Source: Manduca sexta
Taxonomy: Eukaryota > Arthropoda > Insecta > Lepidoptera > Sphingidae
Length of the DNA: 64,000 bases
Reading direction: 5' to 3'
NCBI RefSeq assembly: GCF_014839805.1
Contig: NC_051135.1
Coordinates: 9,551,291 to 9,615,290, forward strand
The notes under the pieces were generated by a model that saw only the letters and a list, made by a program, of their open reading frames with translations, was not told where the DNA came from and did not search any database. The position numbers were made by a program, and so were the translations under genes. Below, piece after piece: positions 36,365 through 47,400 of the stretch. Position 1 is the first letter of the stretch; the number at the start of each line of letters is the position of its first letter.

Positions 36365-36697
36365 TATAATAATATTATCAGCCCTGTATTATATACTGAC
36401 CTATTGCTGGGCACGGGCCTTTACTTTAGGGAATAGGTCTACGATAGCCGAGTTGGGTGTAGAACGGACTGTCGAGACGAATGTACGTAGGTTTGGATCC
36501 CAAGGCCACAAATCTCTGACTTTCCTAAAATTATGTGTTTTTTTGTGAATTATCACTTGCTTTAACAGTGAAGGAAAACATCTCGAGGAAACCTGCATAC
36601 CTGAGAAGTTCTCTATAGGAATTTTGAGGGTGTGTGAAGTCTACAAATCCACACTAGGCCAGTGTGTTTGACTAAGGTCTAATCTCTCTCAGAAAAG
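36365..36697 (+). mobile_element. SINE S1 with inverted tail fragment at its head
   Basis: 36365-36424 is the antisense 3' end (ATCAGCCCTGTATTATATAC). It is followed at once by a + strand head and body (36431-36697) that stops before its own 3' end. Either the tail was inverted or two oppositely oriented copies met. Confidence 0.65.
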
Positions 36698-36777
36698 CAT
36701 TTGATTCCCCCGAAATAATTTCATTCAACAATATAATTATATTAACTAGATTTTGATAACGTTACAAACCTATCTCC

Positions 36778-36930
36778 GAGATCTCTCAGGATGGCGAGCG
36801 CAGTGGAATACCAACAATACTTTGTAATTCAAGGTGTTGGATGGTGTTTCTACTGTTTATGGGCGGTCGTATCGTTTACCACCAGGCGAACAGGCTCGTC
36901 TCATCATTCAAAGCAATAAAAAAAATATCA
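36778..36930 (+). mobile_element. R3 repeat 3' end
   Basis: TCAGGATGGCGAGCGCAGTG, GGGCGGTCGTATCGTTTACC and CATTCAAAGCAATAAAAAAA. Confidence 0.65.
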
Positions 36931-38869
36931 TTTACGGATAAAGCATCATCAATGCAGCATCTTATTGGTAATATAATATTCATTATCGGAGCAGTATTTC
37001 AAGGATTATCACCAACAATCTCTTTGACTTTGAAAAACACTGTAGATAAATATCGTTACTTTAAGAAGGATATGCATTCAGTAATTACTCGGCATTATGA
37101 GACTTAATCTAATCTTAGGGTGTCGCGGGGAAAGCGCTGTCATGCAATTTGTAATTAATTTATGTGTGGTTTTAATATTGTTCACGACGAAGCAAGTATG
37201 AGCCGCTTGTTTTATTCTGTAGTACAAAATTTTATTTTATTTCATTTTATTTTATTTTTAACGTCTTTTGGATATTAGAAATTGTATATACAGTCTTATT
37301 TATAAAAAAATCGCAAAGTTATGCTTAGTTAAAACAAATTTACTCAATCAGCTGTAAGTCAAAATCCGCCATCTGACCTCTTAATAAGGTTTAAACTAGG
37401 ATGATGATATTTTTGACAGCTATTTAAGCAATTCTTAACCACCTTTTAACGCTAAACCAAGTTTATAAGTAAGACTGATAATTATCAGCTCAGTACTTGA
37501 TTTTAACAAGTCTAATTACTATCATCGTAGATACTAAACATGTTAAGGTCTAGAGATAATTCCAGTTAATGTGATATACCAGCTGTTTAAGGACTTTAAT
37601 CAGAATTACCATCAGGAAACCAGCTTGCTCTTTCCATAATTTATTCTCATAAAAAACGTTTTCATCCATATACGTATATCAAAAGTAATTGATCCCGAGA
37701 TTTTGGTCTCAGAGTTTCTTCTACTGAGCCATCACTGGTTTTAATATGCACGATAACATCCCATGCTGATAACCTGCCGGATTAAGATTGCTTATCTCTT
37801 GTTTGTTTTTACTTGCTATTATCCTTGGTCGGGTTACACCTTAGGGTTGTCATGTTTGAAAATACGCAGGTTTGGTGCGTTTTCTTTCACGGGCATAACA
37901 GCGTGACGTCATTGCATCCGTCATACATGAAGTAGGGACCAGATAGACAGTCAACTGATGAGAGACGATTGTCTCCCGCCAGTCGATGCTTACGCATTAA
38001 GTGTTTTTGGTTCATTTTGTGATTTTAACGTGAGTATAAAATTATCATGGTTCATGCTGCCTTTGACCAGTGGCGTCCATGATCAGTCGAAATACTTTAA
38101 ATACTCGAAGTAATTGTGTCTTTTTTTTAAATGTAGTTGCTGACTCATTTCCTGGATCTAGCTTCGAACTATAAAGAGCGGATCCTCCGCCCTCCCTCCT
38201 AAGTATACTCTTGATGCCAAGCATCGTAGGATGCAAAGATTTCAGCTCCATTGACAACTCACCAGGTCCACCTTAGCCATTTTGTTGTAGAAAAAAATAC
38301 TGCAACACCCATCTTCAAAAAATTAACTCTACGCCAAGCTTCTAATGAATTTACAACAAATTTCTATCACCAAACGAATATTACAAATCGTAGATTCATT
38401 AATCTAACTAAACTATGTAAACGAGGACATCGCAAGATTAAACGGCAGTGTGGTCGATAGTGATAACACCGGTTTACGGTATCACAGTGACTAGTGTCCG
38501 ATAAGGAATTAGAAAAGTCATAAAATTATTATAATCTTACTAATATTTATCTGTTGCCTGCGGCTTCGTCTTCGTTAAAACTTTTTTCCCGCAACAAAAA
38601 TCCCTTAAACAATAGCACTTAAAAGGCCAGCGCCATCTTTTAAAAAATCTATTACCATGGGAGCAAATTACCGGAGTAAAAAGGCCTATATGTTAGTCAG
38701 AACATGGCCTACCCACGTACCAAATTTCGTCAAAATCCGTTCAGCTCTCTGTGTTTACTTCTAAAAAACATCTATACATATTAAAAATCTCTACATAAGA
38801 AAAAAAATAACATATCAGAAGTAAGATAAGAAAAGGAGCAAGATTGGTCTGAAATAACATATTTCATAA
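36931..38869. other. No gene recognised
   Basis: 37240-37260 is a TTTTATTTCATTT run. 38045-38257 has a 70-codon minus frame (MSMELKSLHPTMLGIKSILR..) that reads protein-like but has no known domain. 38540-38790 is a LINE 3' remnant (..CCAAATTTCGTCAAAATCCG). Confidence 0.4.
37935..37995 (-). repeat. R5 repeat stem fragment
   Basis: ACAGTCAACTGATGAGAGAC and TCCCGCCAGTCGATG match the antisense R5 stem. Confidence 0.4.
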
Positions 38870-38962
38870 CGTACCCGATATGGCGGTAGGCTTATCCCTT
38901 AACACATCATAAAAAAAATCACTGGCGAAAACGTACCTATTTTCACCTCTGCCTACCCGCCA
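38870..38962 (+). mobile_element. SINE S2 3' fragment
   Basis: ACCCGATATGGCGGTAGGCT and TCACCTCTGCCTACCC with about 40 nt missing between. Confidence 0.6.
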
Positions 38963-39054
38963 TGTACTACCATACCGGCCGATATCAACGAAATTTATAA
39001 AAGGAATTCATTCCTCTGTAACCGTCTCGATAACACCACTGTACAAATAATAAA

Positions 39055-39235
39055 CAGCGGCCCACATCCATGTTTCGCGTTATAAGATCAAACTGTCTAT
39101 ACTGTTTCGAACTAAAGGACTTGTTAAATTGTGTTGGCTAGAGAAATAATCGTCTCTCAATCGATGCTCTATCTGGACTCTATTCCACTAACCATCAGAT
39201 GCAGTTGGGCCCCATTACAGTACACATATAAAGAT
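39055..39235 (+). repeat. R5 repeat fragment, diverged
   Basis: AGCGGCCCACATCCATGTTT, AGAAATAATCGTCTCTCAAT and CTATTCCACTAACCATCAGA. Confidence 0.5.
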
Positions 39236-39439
39236 ATTGATTTCTTCCTAACTGAATTTCGGCCATAGCGGCAAATCTCAACGAAGATCAGCCACGCACG
39301 CAGGACATATAGTGCCCAACTGTGTGCAATACAAAGGTGAAGTCTCTCATTCTTCACTCTCATAGTCCGGTGAGACGGCAATCCGACATTATGTCGGAGA
39401 GGGATCAGGCGCAGGACTTTTACGCACTTTTCGAGGCAC

Positions 39440-39610
39440 CGAGGTATCACACCGCCAACTTCCTGACTCCGAGCTGCGACTCAGTAATATTTTGAGATGG
39501 AAAAACCCACCCACAATTATTTTGGCCCGACCCGGGCTTCGATCCCAGGACTTAGCGTGGTAGTTGTAATCGTACTTTGTAAAATTACAACTACGCCACA
39601 AAGACAGTCT
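39440..39610 (-). mobile_element. SINE S2 5' half
   Basis: The antisense tRNA-like head: CCCGGGCTTCGATCCCAGG (B box) and TTACAACTACGCCACAAAGA, preceded by the ..AAAAACCCACCC part of the body. Confidence 0.65.
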
Positions 39611-39846
39611 AATATTATAGTCAATTTCTGGGATGTACATTATTAATCTTTATACGTTTATCGCTTGTAAAAACTTATTCCATTTTTAAAACGAAACGCA
39701 AAGGAAACATGGTTGTATTTTTCAATATGCATAACCCGTTATCCGTTTGTAAACAATGTTAGCAATCAACTAGCAACAATATTGGAGATAACACAGGAAA
39801 TTATATACAACCATGCTTAGTTATAGTTTATGACTAATGAAATGTT

Positions 39847-40195
39847 ATTCATATCTATTAAAATGCTTATCATTGACCGTCAATGAATCAAATAGGTTAT
39901 TTTTATTGTCCATAAATTTCCAAAAGAATCAAAATATTTCATGTGATTCTGTAAGGAAAAATTCATATCTATTGAAATGATTTTTATCATTGCCCGTCGA
40001 CGAATCAAATAGGTTATTTTTATTGTCCATAAATTTCCAAAAGAATCAAAATATTTCATGTGATTCTGTAAGGAAAAATTCATATCTATTGAAATGATTT
40101 TTATCATTGCCCGTCGACGAATCAAATAGGTTATTTTTATTGTCCATAAATTTTCAAAAGAATCAAAATATTAGGTGTGATTCTGTAAGGAAGGA
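39847..40195. repeat. 117-bp tandem repeat, about 3 copies
   Basis: The word GAATCAAATAGGTTATTTTT recurs at 39885, 40002 and 40119, giving a period of 117. The units are almost identical. Since 117 is a multiple of 3, the repeat keeps an open minus-strand frame (an apparent 81-aa protein of two identical halves), which I regard as an artefact. Confidence 0.9.
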
Positions 40196-41074
40196 AACAA
40201 ATATTGGTTGTCCTCAAAAAATCTCTATCATTAAAAAATGAAAACCAAAAATAAATGAAAATTTATTTCATTTTAACATTCGCATACATTTCTTTCTCCG
40301 AAGTACTCGCTATCTCTACTTTTAAGTCCTACAGAGTCTGCTATTAAAATAACTTCGTAGCAAAGGAAATAAAACTAAAGAATATTTGTAAGTAATTAAT
40401 CTCTGGAAGTAATCTCATGAAGGAAATTGCAAAAAGTGATTAACAGTTAGTTACCATGAAGTTAAGGCGGAATGCAACGCCAGATCCATAATTGCTTTTC
40501 TGTTTCAATGCCCGAATACGAATTACTTTCCATACAAACATTCGGTTTGACTAATTTAATTGGGTTTCAAATAAAAATTCGAGCAAAATTAAGTTTATGG
40601 ACTTGAGTGTTTGCTGGAGTTTATTAGAAACAAAAGTTATTAGGTATTGGTATTGGCAGACCTTTTTATCAGTAGGGATTTTTATTTGAGCCTTCTTTGC
40701 GTGGAGTTATGAAAACAGTGTACTTGTTTCCTGTAATTCACAAGTGTCCCGTATTGGTCTATGTTAGATTATATTTACAACAAAATAAACTTCATTCGTG
40801 ATCTTTTTTATATTATTTTATATAAAATGCAATAAATAAGTTAAGGCATCTAAATATTAATATCTCGATAAAATTTTTAGATCAACATTCCAAACAACTG
40901 ACTTTTTATAGTACCGCCCACAAGTTCCTTTTTACGAAGTAATTTTTCAAGATATCTTATTCCTCCCACAAATATAATGTTTGGATTTATAAAGCTAAGA
41001 CGATACCAAATAATAGACTACCATTCGAAACAAAAATCTGATAATCGAGCCATTTGTCACACACATACATCATG
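40196..41074. other. AT-rich, no gene seen
   Basis: No open frame or repeat recognised. Confidence 0.55.
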
Positions 41075-41312
41075 CATTTATCCCCAAAGGGGATATGCCG
41101 AGATGCAACCAAGGCACCTTTTTTTCGCCAAGTGTGTGCCGTCCTATGATGTGATAGGAGGCGAGCTTATCGTCAAATCGGGCACAATTTCCAGACTCCG
41201 GGCTGATACTGAGCAGAAAAATCCAAATATTACTTTGCCCGACCCGAGATTCGAACCCAGGACCTAAAAGCGGTGCCGTCCATGCAGTACAACTACACCA
41301 CCAAGGCAGTTC
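41075..41312 (-). mobile_element. SINE S2, near full length
   Basis: Antisense: TATCCCCAAAGGGGATATGC (3' end), GTCCTATGATGTGATAGGAG, GGGCTGATACTGAGCAG, and CGAGATTCGAACCCAGGACC then ACAACTACACCACCAAGGC (tRNA-like head). Confidence 0.75.
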
Positions 41313-42089
41313 TATCTCATTGCTAACAAAATTTATTCGGGTACGTGGTTTACCAAATTTTCGGGCAAATAAAATTCAAGCCCTTAACAATGCATTGCGT
41401 ATTGTGCTAAATGATCAATGAATCGCATTGTTGTTAACTAATGACCTCGGATGGTTGGACGTAATAGGAAATTGTGATATGCTTGTAAATGGTTGTTTTT
41501 TAGGTAGAGTACCCACCAGCACTGAGCCAGCATAGTTGACGTAAACCTGTAATTCTGTAATGAGATAGTAATGGTACAAGAGTAATATTACTAAGTATAT
41601 TATTTTTCAGGCCAGTGATCTTCCAGTGGTCGCAATTTCGCCGTCAAATTTAATATACACCGTGAATTTATAGTCGTATAAATTCTGTATCAATAATAGA
41701 GTTTAAAAAAATACCAATGTAATGAAACAAAAATATTGGTTGATAAACCTTAAAATTCATGTTAACAAATAAAAATGAGAACTCGTGGTAATGCAACACA
41801 CTCTGACGTACTACTATGATCACTGCGATCGGTGCCATTATGAATAATTGTCGCGACGTTACTATCATTATTAAACTCGAACGAGTGAAAAATATTATCA
41901 AAATCTATATTTTTTATTTATCAACAGTACATTTAATTCTCATTTTTTTTGGTCCTACAAATTGTTTTAAGTAACCAACCACATTTTGGTTCCAAAACGA
42001 CTATAAAATCACGGTGTATTTACATACATTTGATTTCTCTATATAAACTTTAATTATGACGAATATAACACTCTTCTGTGCGCAATATA

Positions 42090-42470
42090 CTAAGGAGGAA
42101 CAACAAGATTTTTTTCACGTATTAATATATAAATAAAAAATGATGATCGATCAACAATATTTCTTTGCTTAAAAAAGAGCATTATATCTACACTGACTAA
42201 AATAAGGGCAAATTGAAGAACTCTATAATACTGCATTTTACCTTCGATAATGCCAGAGTACAAGTCCTTCTTTGGAATCAAAATCTCGTATGAACCATGT
42301 TTTTCTTCGAAAAAAAAATCAATGTATCAGTCCAAGACATGGTCCATTTCATCTAAAACCGTTATTGGAGTCCACGTTGACTTTTACAAATATCCAAATA
42401 TACTACCATATATCACATTAAAATTATCAAGATGTATCTATTTGCCTGTGTGGTTAGAATCAGCGTACAT
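42090..42470 (-). pseudogene. Decayed coding-like stretch, unidentified
   Basis: One minus-strand frame carries protein-like segments (STWTPITVLDEMDHVLD; FFFEEKHGSYEILIPKKD; LYSGIIEGKMQYYRVLQ), broken by three in-frame stops in the upstream half. It could be an old gene or element remnant; no family is named. Confidence 0.3.
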
Positions 42471-42761
42471 GGCATAGTCAATACTGACGTAACAACGCAT
42501 TAACAAGCTTAATTGAAACTGATGGCGATGTAGGTGTGAGTGAGTTGTGGCGGGCCGAATTCGGCTTCGGCCTGATTAGACCGAATGTCTTGTTGATAGG
42601 GTTGTTTAGGTGTATGTGTGTTTATGGAGGTGGATATGAAAGAATTTATTCTCAAAACGGACATAAAGATTTGATATTTGAATAAGTTGACTATTTTCAA
42701 TGGTATTTTCACTTGCCAGTCTCTTCTCTATGAATAATTTCAATATTTTATTTAATTTAAA

Positions 42762-43022
42762 GCGGAAATAGTCTAGTTGGGTATAGGACGGACTGCTAAG
42801 ATGAATATCCGCAGGTTCAAATCCCAAGGGAACACCTCTGATTTTTCTAAATTTAGGAAACCTGCATACCTGAAAAGTTTTCTATAGGAATTTTCAGGTT
42901 GTGTGAAGTCCACCAAACCGCATTAGGCCAGCGTAATGGACTAAGGCCTAATCCCTCTCAGTAGTAGAGGAGGCCGGGCCCAGCAGTGAGACAATATATA
43001 ATACAGAACTTATATCATCATT
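42762..43022 (+). mobile_element. SINE S1, internally deleted
   Basis: The head (A box TAGTCTAGTTGGG, B box GGTTCAAATCC) and tail are present. About 60 nt of body, from the AATCATGTG region to the ACATCGTGAGG region, is missing. Confidence 0.75.
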
Positions 43023-43917
43023 TTACATAAAAATAACAATCATAGAATTCTAAACATACCATGACATAATATCAACTACGAGGACATTTCGGCCCGTCAG
43101 TACTCCGACCCGACAAATATTTACGGATCACACAAACAAATACAAAACCCTTGATCGGTTGAGAGTTTGTAACAAAAACAATCTTATTGTCATTTCATTT
43201 TAATACTAAGACTATCCAATTATGATAGAGAATCTAATAAAATATATTGAACATTATCTGTACAGATTCATTTTACCCAGACCAAAACAATTTCATAAAG
43301 TTGGCCTCAGGGATTGCCTTTAGAAATCTTAGTCCTTCGTTGAGTCTAGACCGGCGAGGGGCTGGACTAAAGAGGTCAACAGATGTACTGAAATAGCTTG
43401 ATAAAAATCTAGATTTGCTTGAATCTAGTTTTGACGTTTAGGAGCTAGATTGAATGGCGTGAGATTTAGGATTGGGTTGTCTATTTTTTTTGAGACCTTT
43501 TCTAGTCAACTTTATGAAGTCAGATACAATAATGAGATTGTTCAAATATTTCTTTAGATTATATTAAGAGGTGAAAAAGAGTCCACGTGTATATCGAGTT
43601 GCTAGTCTTGTTTGATAAAAAAAATATAACAAGCTAATATTCCTCAACAATTCTGTTATTACACAAAAATGAAAGTGTATACTCAACCGCTGCTGAGTAC
43701 GTATCTTTTGTACTACGGTGAGCTTGAAGGAGCGCTAAGGGCTAAGTCCTCTATGCTAACCTAGTAATAATTGGCAAAATTCATAAACTTTCCAAATTCT
43801 TATGGTGACATCTTTTGTTAATAGGTTTCCTCATGATGTTTTTCTTCGCCAATAATGCAGTCGATAATAAATGATGTATACGGAATTATGGATTGACTTC
43901 CTTTTATCCCGCTCCTG
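43023..43917. other. No gene seen; 5' flank of TMEM135 start exon
   Basis: An upstream non-coding TMEM135 exon must lie here or further left, but no convincing donor or CpG-rich start was seen. Confidence 0.4.
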
Positions 43918-44190
43918 TACACACAAACTCACACTTTCTATTCTCGAAGTGGTAAGCAGAGGTGTAAGTGGTGCGCCCCCTTTGCACCGTTTGTATCCCT
44001 CCCCATGATGGGTCAGGGGGCGAGCTTATCGCCATTTTGAGCATTGAAGACTCCTGGCAAATAATGAATAAAAAACCCAATATAATTTTGGGTTTTCTAC
44101 TCAAGAGTGAGACCTCAGTCTGTGCCCCTGTCTTCATTTACTGCAGTCGTACCAACGTCGTCGTACAATTACGCTACCGAGACACTCAGC
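43918..44190 (-). mobile_element. SINE S2, near full length
   Basis: Antisense copy ending about 55 nt before the first TMEM135 coding exon: GTAAGCAGAGGTGTAAGTGG, CTCCCCATGATGGGTCAGGG and TACAATTACGCTACCGAG (head). Confidence 0.7.
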
Positions 44191-44245
44191 CTTCTGCTAT
44201 GTAATAAAATTTAATAAAATGTACAACTTTACTTTTCTCTTTCAG

Positions 44246-44442
44246 AACCCCATTGGACACATTAGAATATAAAAACTTCAAACATGGTGGAAATGAGCAA
44301 GCTAGTCTTCGACCAGCATTTCAGGGACTTGGACTGCCGATACCTACTTCATCCTTGGGGAGCGGGATGCTTGTCATCCAGCCTGGTTCTTTACAGAGAT
44401 GCCCTTATAGGCAGTGCTCAGTTTTATTCAATCGTGTATTTA
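44246..44442 (+). other. TMEM135: TMEM135 exon with start codon
   Basis: A pyrimidine-rich acceptor ends at 44245. A 38-nt 5' UTR stretch with an in-frame stop comes before ATG at 44284. The exon codes residues 1-53 and ends in phase 0 at a GTAAGT donor. The acceptor implies at least one further upstream non-coding exon. Confidence 0.85.
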
Positions 44443-47400
44443 GTAAGTTTCATTGTTTATTACCACTTTAGATATTAATTATTTCGAAAATTTGATATTT
44501 CTAAAACATTGAACCAAATTTCTAAACAATAAATAAAAACATTGAAAACCTAAACTCCATGGTAAAAGAATTTTAAAAGCGGTACCTATGTTATATTCTA
44601 AGGCCGAAATAGTCGCTGGAATGTTGATTAACATTATGAAATTGTTGTCAAAGAATTTTATGATATGTAGATTAATGCGAAGTTCGCTTGAAGGACATCC
44701 GCATAATTATTTTTCAACTGAATGACAAAATTTAAAAGCCTCTCGCCTAATTGTAAGTAACACGACTGGCCATACATAATAACAACACTACTTGCATATT
44801 GAATCATAAAACACTATGAGATACTAAACTGCTTTCTTCACCCTGAGACATAAGACATCCTGTCCATAAGAACTATCAGCTTGCAGGTATTATGTCTTTC
44901 TGCCTACCTTCGAAATGGAAAAATCCAATAATGATGTCATCTCTTGCTCACAGATACAAATAATCATACGAGGAAAGAAGATGAAGCGAAAAGACCAGTG
45001 GGTTGAAATGGCCGAGTACTATGTTAGATCTACGTTGCTTGGACAGTTAGTGACAGCGTCCGCTGCAAATATCAGCTGTTTATTAAGGTAAAATTTATTC
45101 GCTGACCACTCCAAAAAAGTTCTTTTGTGATCTGTACCACTTTACCCAGCAGTAGTAGGAATGAAGTTCCTGAATCAGTGTTTCCCGCTAAGACCTGTCC
45201 ATCTTTAAACGAGGCTTTAAAAGAGTGCTCACCTCCTAATAGGCAACGACTTGGTTGTACCTTCACCATTGGTACTATTTATGAGCGGCGGATGCTGGTT
45301 ACCATCAGACGGACCGCTTGCTGATTTACCTACCAAAGCAATAAAACATCGTAAATTCATTGAAGGATTTATGCGTTTACTTCTTACAACTTCAGAAACT
45401 TCGTTTATTAGTGCAACTTTCATTGCAGAATCTATAAATTTTCTAACAGTTTTCCAATTTGTTTCAGAAAGTTAATGGGCAACAAATTCAACTACTATAC
45501 GTATCTTTTAGTACCTTTTACTTTAAACGGCCTCTTCATATACTTGGAGCCTCCGAGCAGAAGAGGACTTGTCATTAACCTGTTTGTGAATTTGGTAAGT
45601 ATTGGATACTTGTTGTTGCTCGTAGCTCTGTTCGCGTGAAAGAACTTTCTGGAATGAAGTCCTAAAAGTGTACTTTTCCAGAACGAAAAAGTAGACTATT
45701 TATATAATGCGTTATGAAAACCTTTGTACACTACCCTGTTTTGAGCACATTGCGCGTATGAAGGAGTATCCGATTTGGCATTATTTTCATATATTGATAA
45801 CTAAAAATATAAAATGTATGTGTAATATGTGTTACAATTAAATTGGCAATTTAATCAAAGTCCGTTCGGCTACATCTAGCAATCGTGCAACTTCAACTTA
45901 TGCATTTATTGTATTAGTAATAAGTTACATTATTCGTATAGTTAAAAGCTTTTATTAAAAAAAAACCTATATTTATAATAGTTTTCCTTATTTTTTTTTA
46001 AACATATTAATTGCGTCATCTCTATATCACTAGAAGATAGACTGTTAGTACATGTCTTTGGGATTAAGTCCAAGTGTATACTCATTGTATATAAAAAAAT
46101 AATTAATTAATGATATGCATGAGATACAAAATGTCTGCAATGTAATTTTTTTTTCAGTACATAGAATATTGGCTGCGATCGTTCGAGAAGGCTGGATATC
46201 TAACAGTAACGAAGACACAACAGACGCTACTATTTATGATCGGCAGCTCCCTCCTCTTTTATCTTATGAGGTTAGAGGGGGAGAAGAAACAGAGAACTCC
46301 GTTAATTTGGTACGTATTGACTTATAGTTTTTATAAAATAGGTCAGCACATAAACAAGTAGTTATATTATGTTTAATAAAATGAGAAGAATCTTGGACAC
46401 TTCCGACTTTCAGTAAAAGAACTAGGGAGTGGAGAGGGGTGTTTTAATTTCCAGGAATAACACTCACCATACAAATTTGTAAATGATAAAATAAATTTAA
46501 AAAAGGCATGAGTATTCACAAAATATATGCAATACAGAATCCAGAAAAGACCGAGAGGAGTGGAATGATGTCGGAAACGAAGCGACAATAACATCAAAAT
46601 AATGTGTAATATATAATACTAAATTTAAAAGCAATAATATAATCTAAATGCACCTTAAGTAAGGAATACGAATACTCTATAAATTGTTTTGTTTGTATTC
46701 AAAGTTCAATATGCATTCTAACTGATTACGAATGACCTGATATGAAGCCATCTATTGACCGATGTAGCCACAATTGTTATTGTTTTTGTGTTAATTTTGC
46801 ACATCTTATTGCGTCAGTGCCACGTCAAAGGATAAATTACTGTGAGGATGAAACAGACAACTATGAATATTTGCATACTGTTAATTAAATTAATTCAAAA
46901 TCTGGATAATTTTAACTGCCATGCAAAGGAGTTACATTAAAACTGACAAGAATCAAATGCCTAAATGAAGAACATCGACTCTTCATTTGCCGTTTTTCTA
47001 TTACTCTAATAGACGTTCCACTTAATAAATTGGACGTTACATTTCATTATCAAGAAATCCAGCGCGTGTAAATTCATCCGCGCATTTTTTACTATAGTTC
47101 CCGAAGATATTTGGTACATAAAAAGTTTATTACGTTTACGAGCAGATACTGCTTTAGCGTTGACATAGTTCAGGTATTTACGAGGTAGATAATAAGATAG
47201 TTTGCGTCTCGAATACGAATGATGTTTACGTTGCTCTTATTTCGATATCTTAAGGTTTGTTTTAGAATGGTCAAAATTATCAAGATTATAAGACAGTTAA
47301 TGCTGAAAGGACTCTTTTGTTTATAATTTATTTAGATGTTTGACTTTTGTATTTTGTCGCCCTAATATATTTGACGATTAGCGTTTCGTCTGTCATCGTG

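Noticed and set aside
39880..40125. 81-aa minus-strand protein made of two identical halves
   Set aside because: Product of a 117-bp (39-codon) tandem repeat; no start context, domain or splice signals.
41611..41673. Short frame after a strong TTATTTTTCAG acceptor (21 codons and stop)
   Set aside because: Too short, and poly-T plus AG is common in this AT-rich DNA; no partner exon.
45127..45475. Open frames on both strands in TMEM135 intron 2
   Set aside because: They arise from repeat R4, and the exon borders on both sides are clear.
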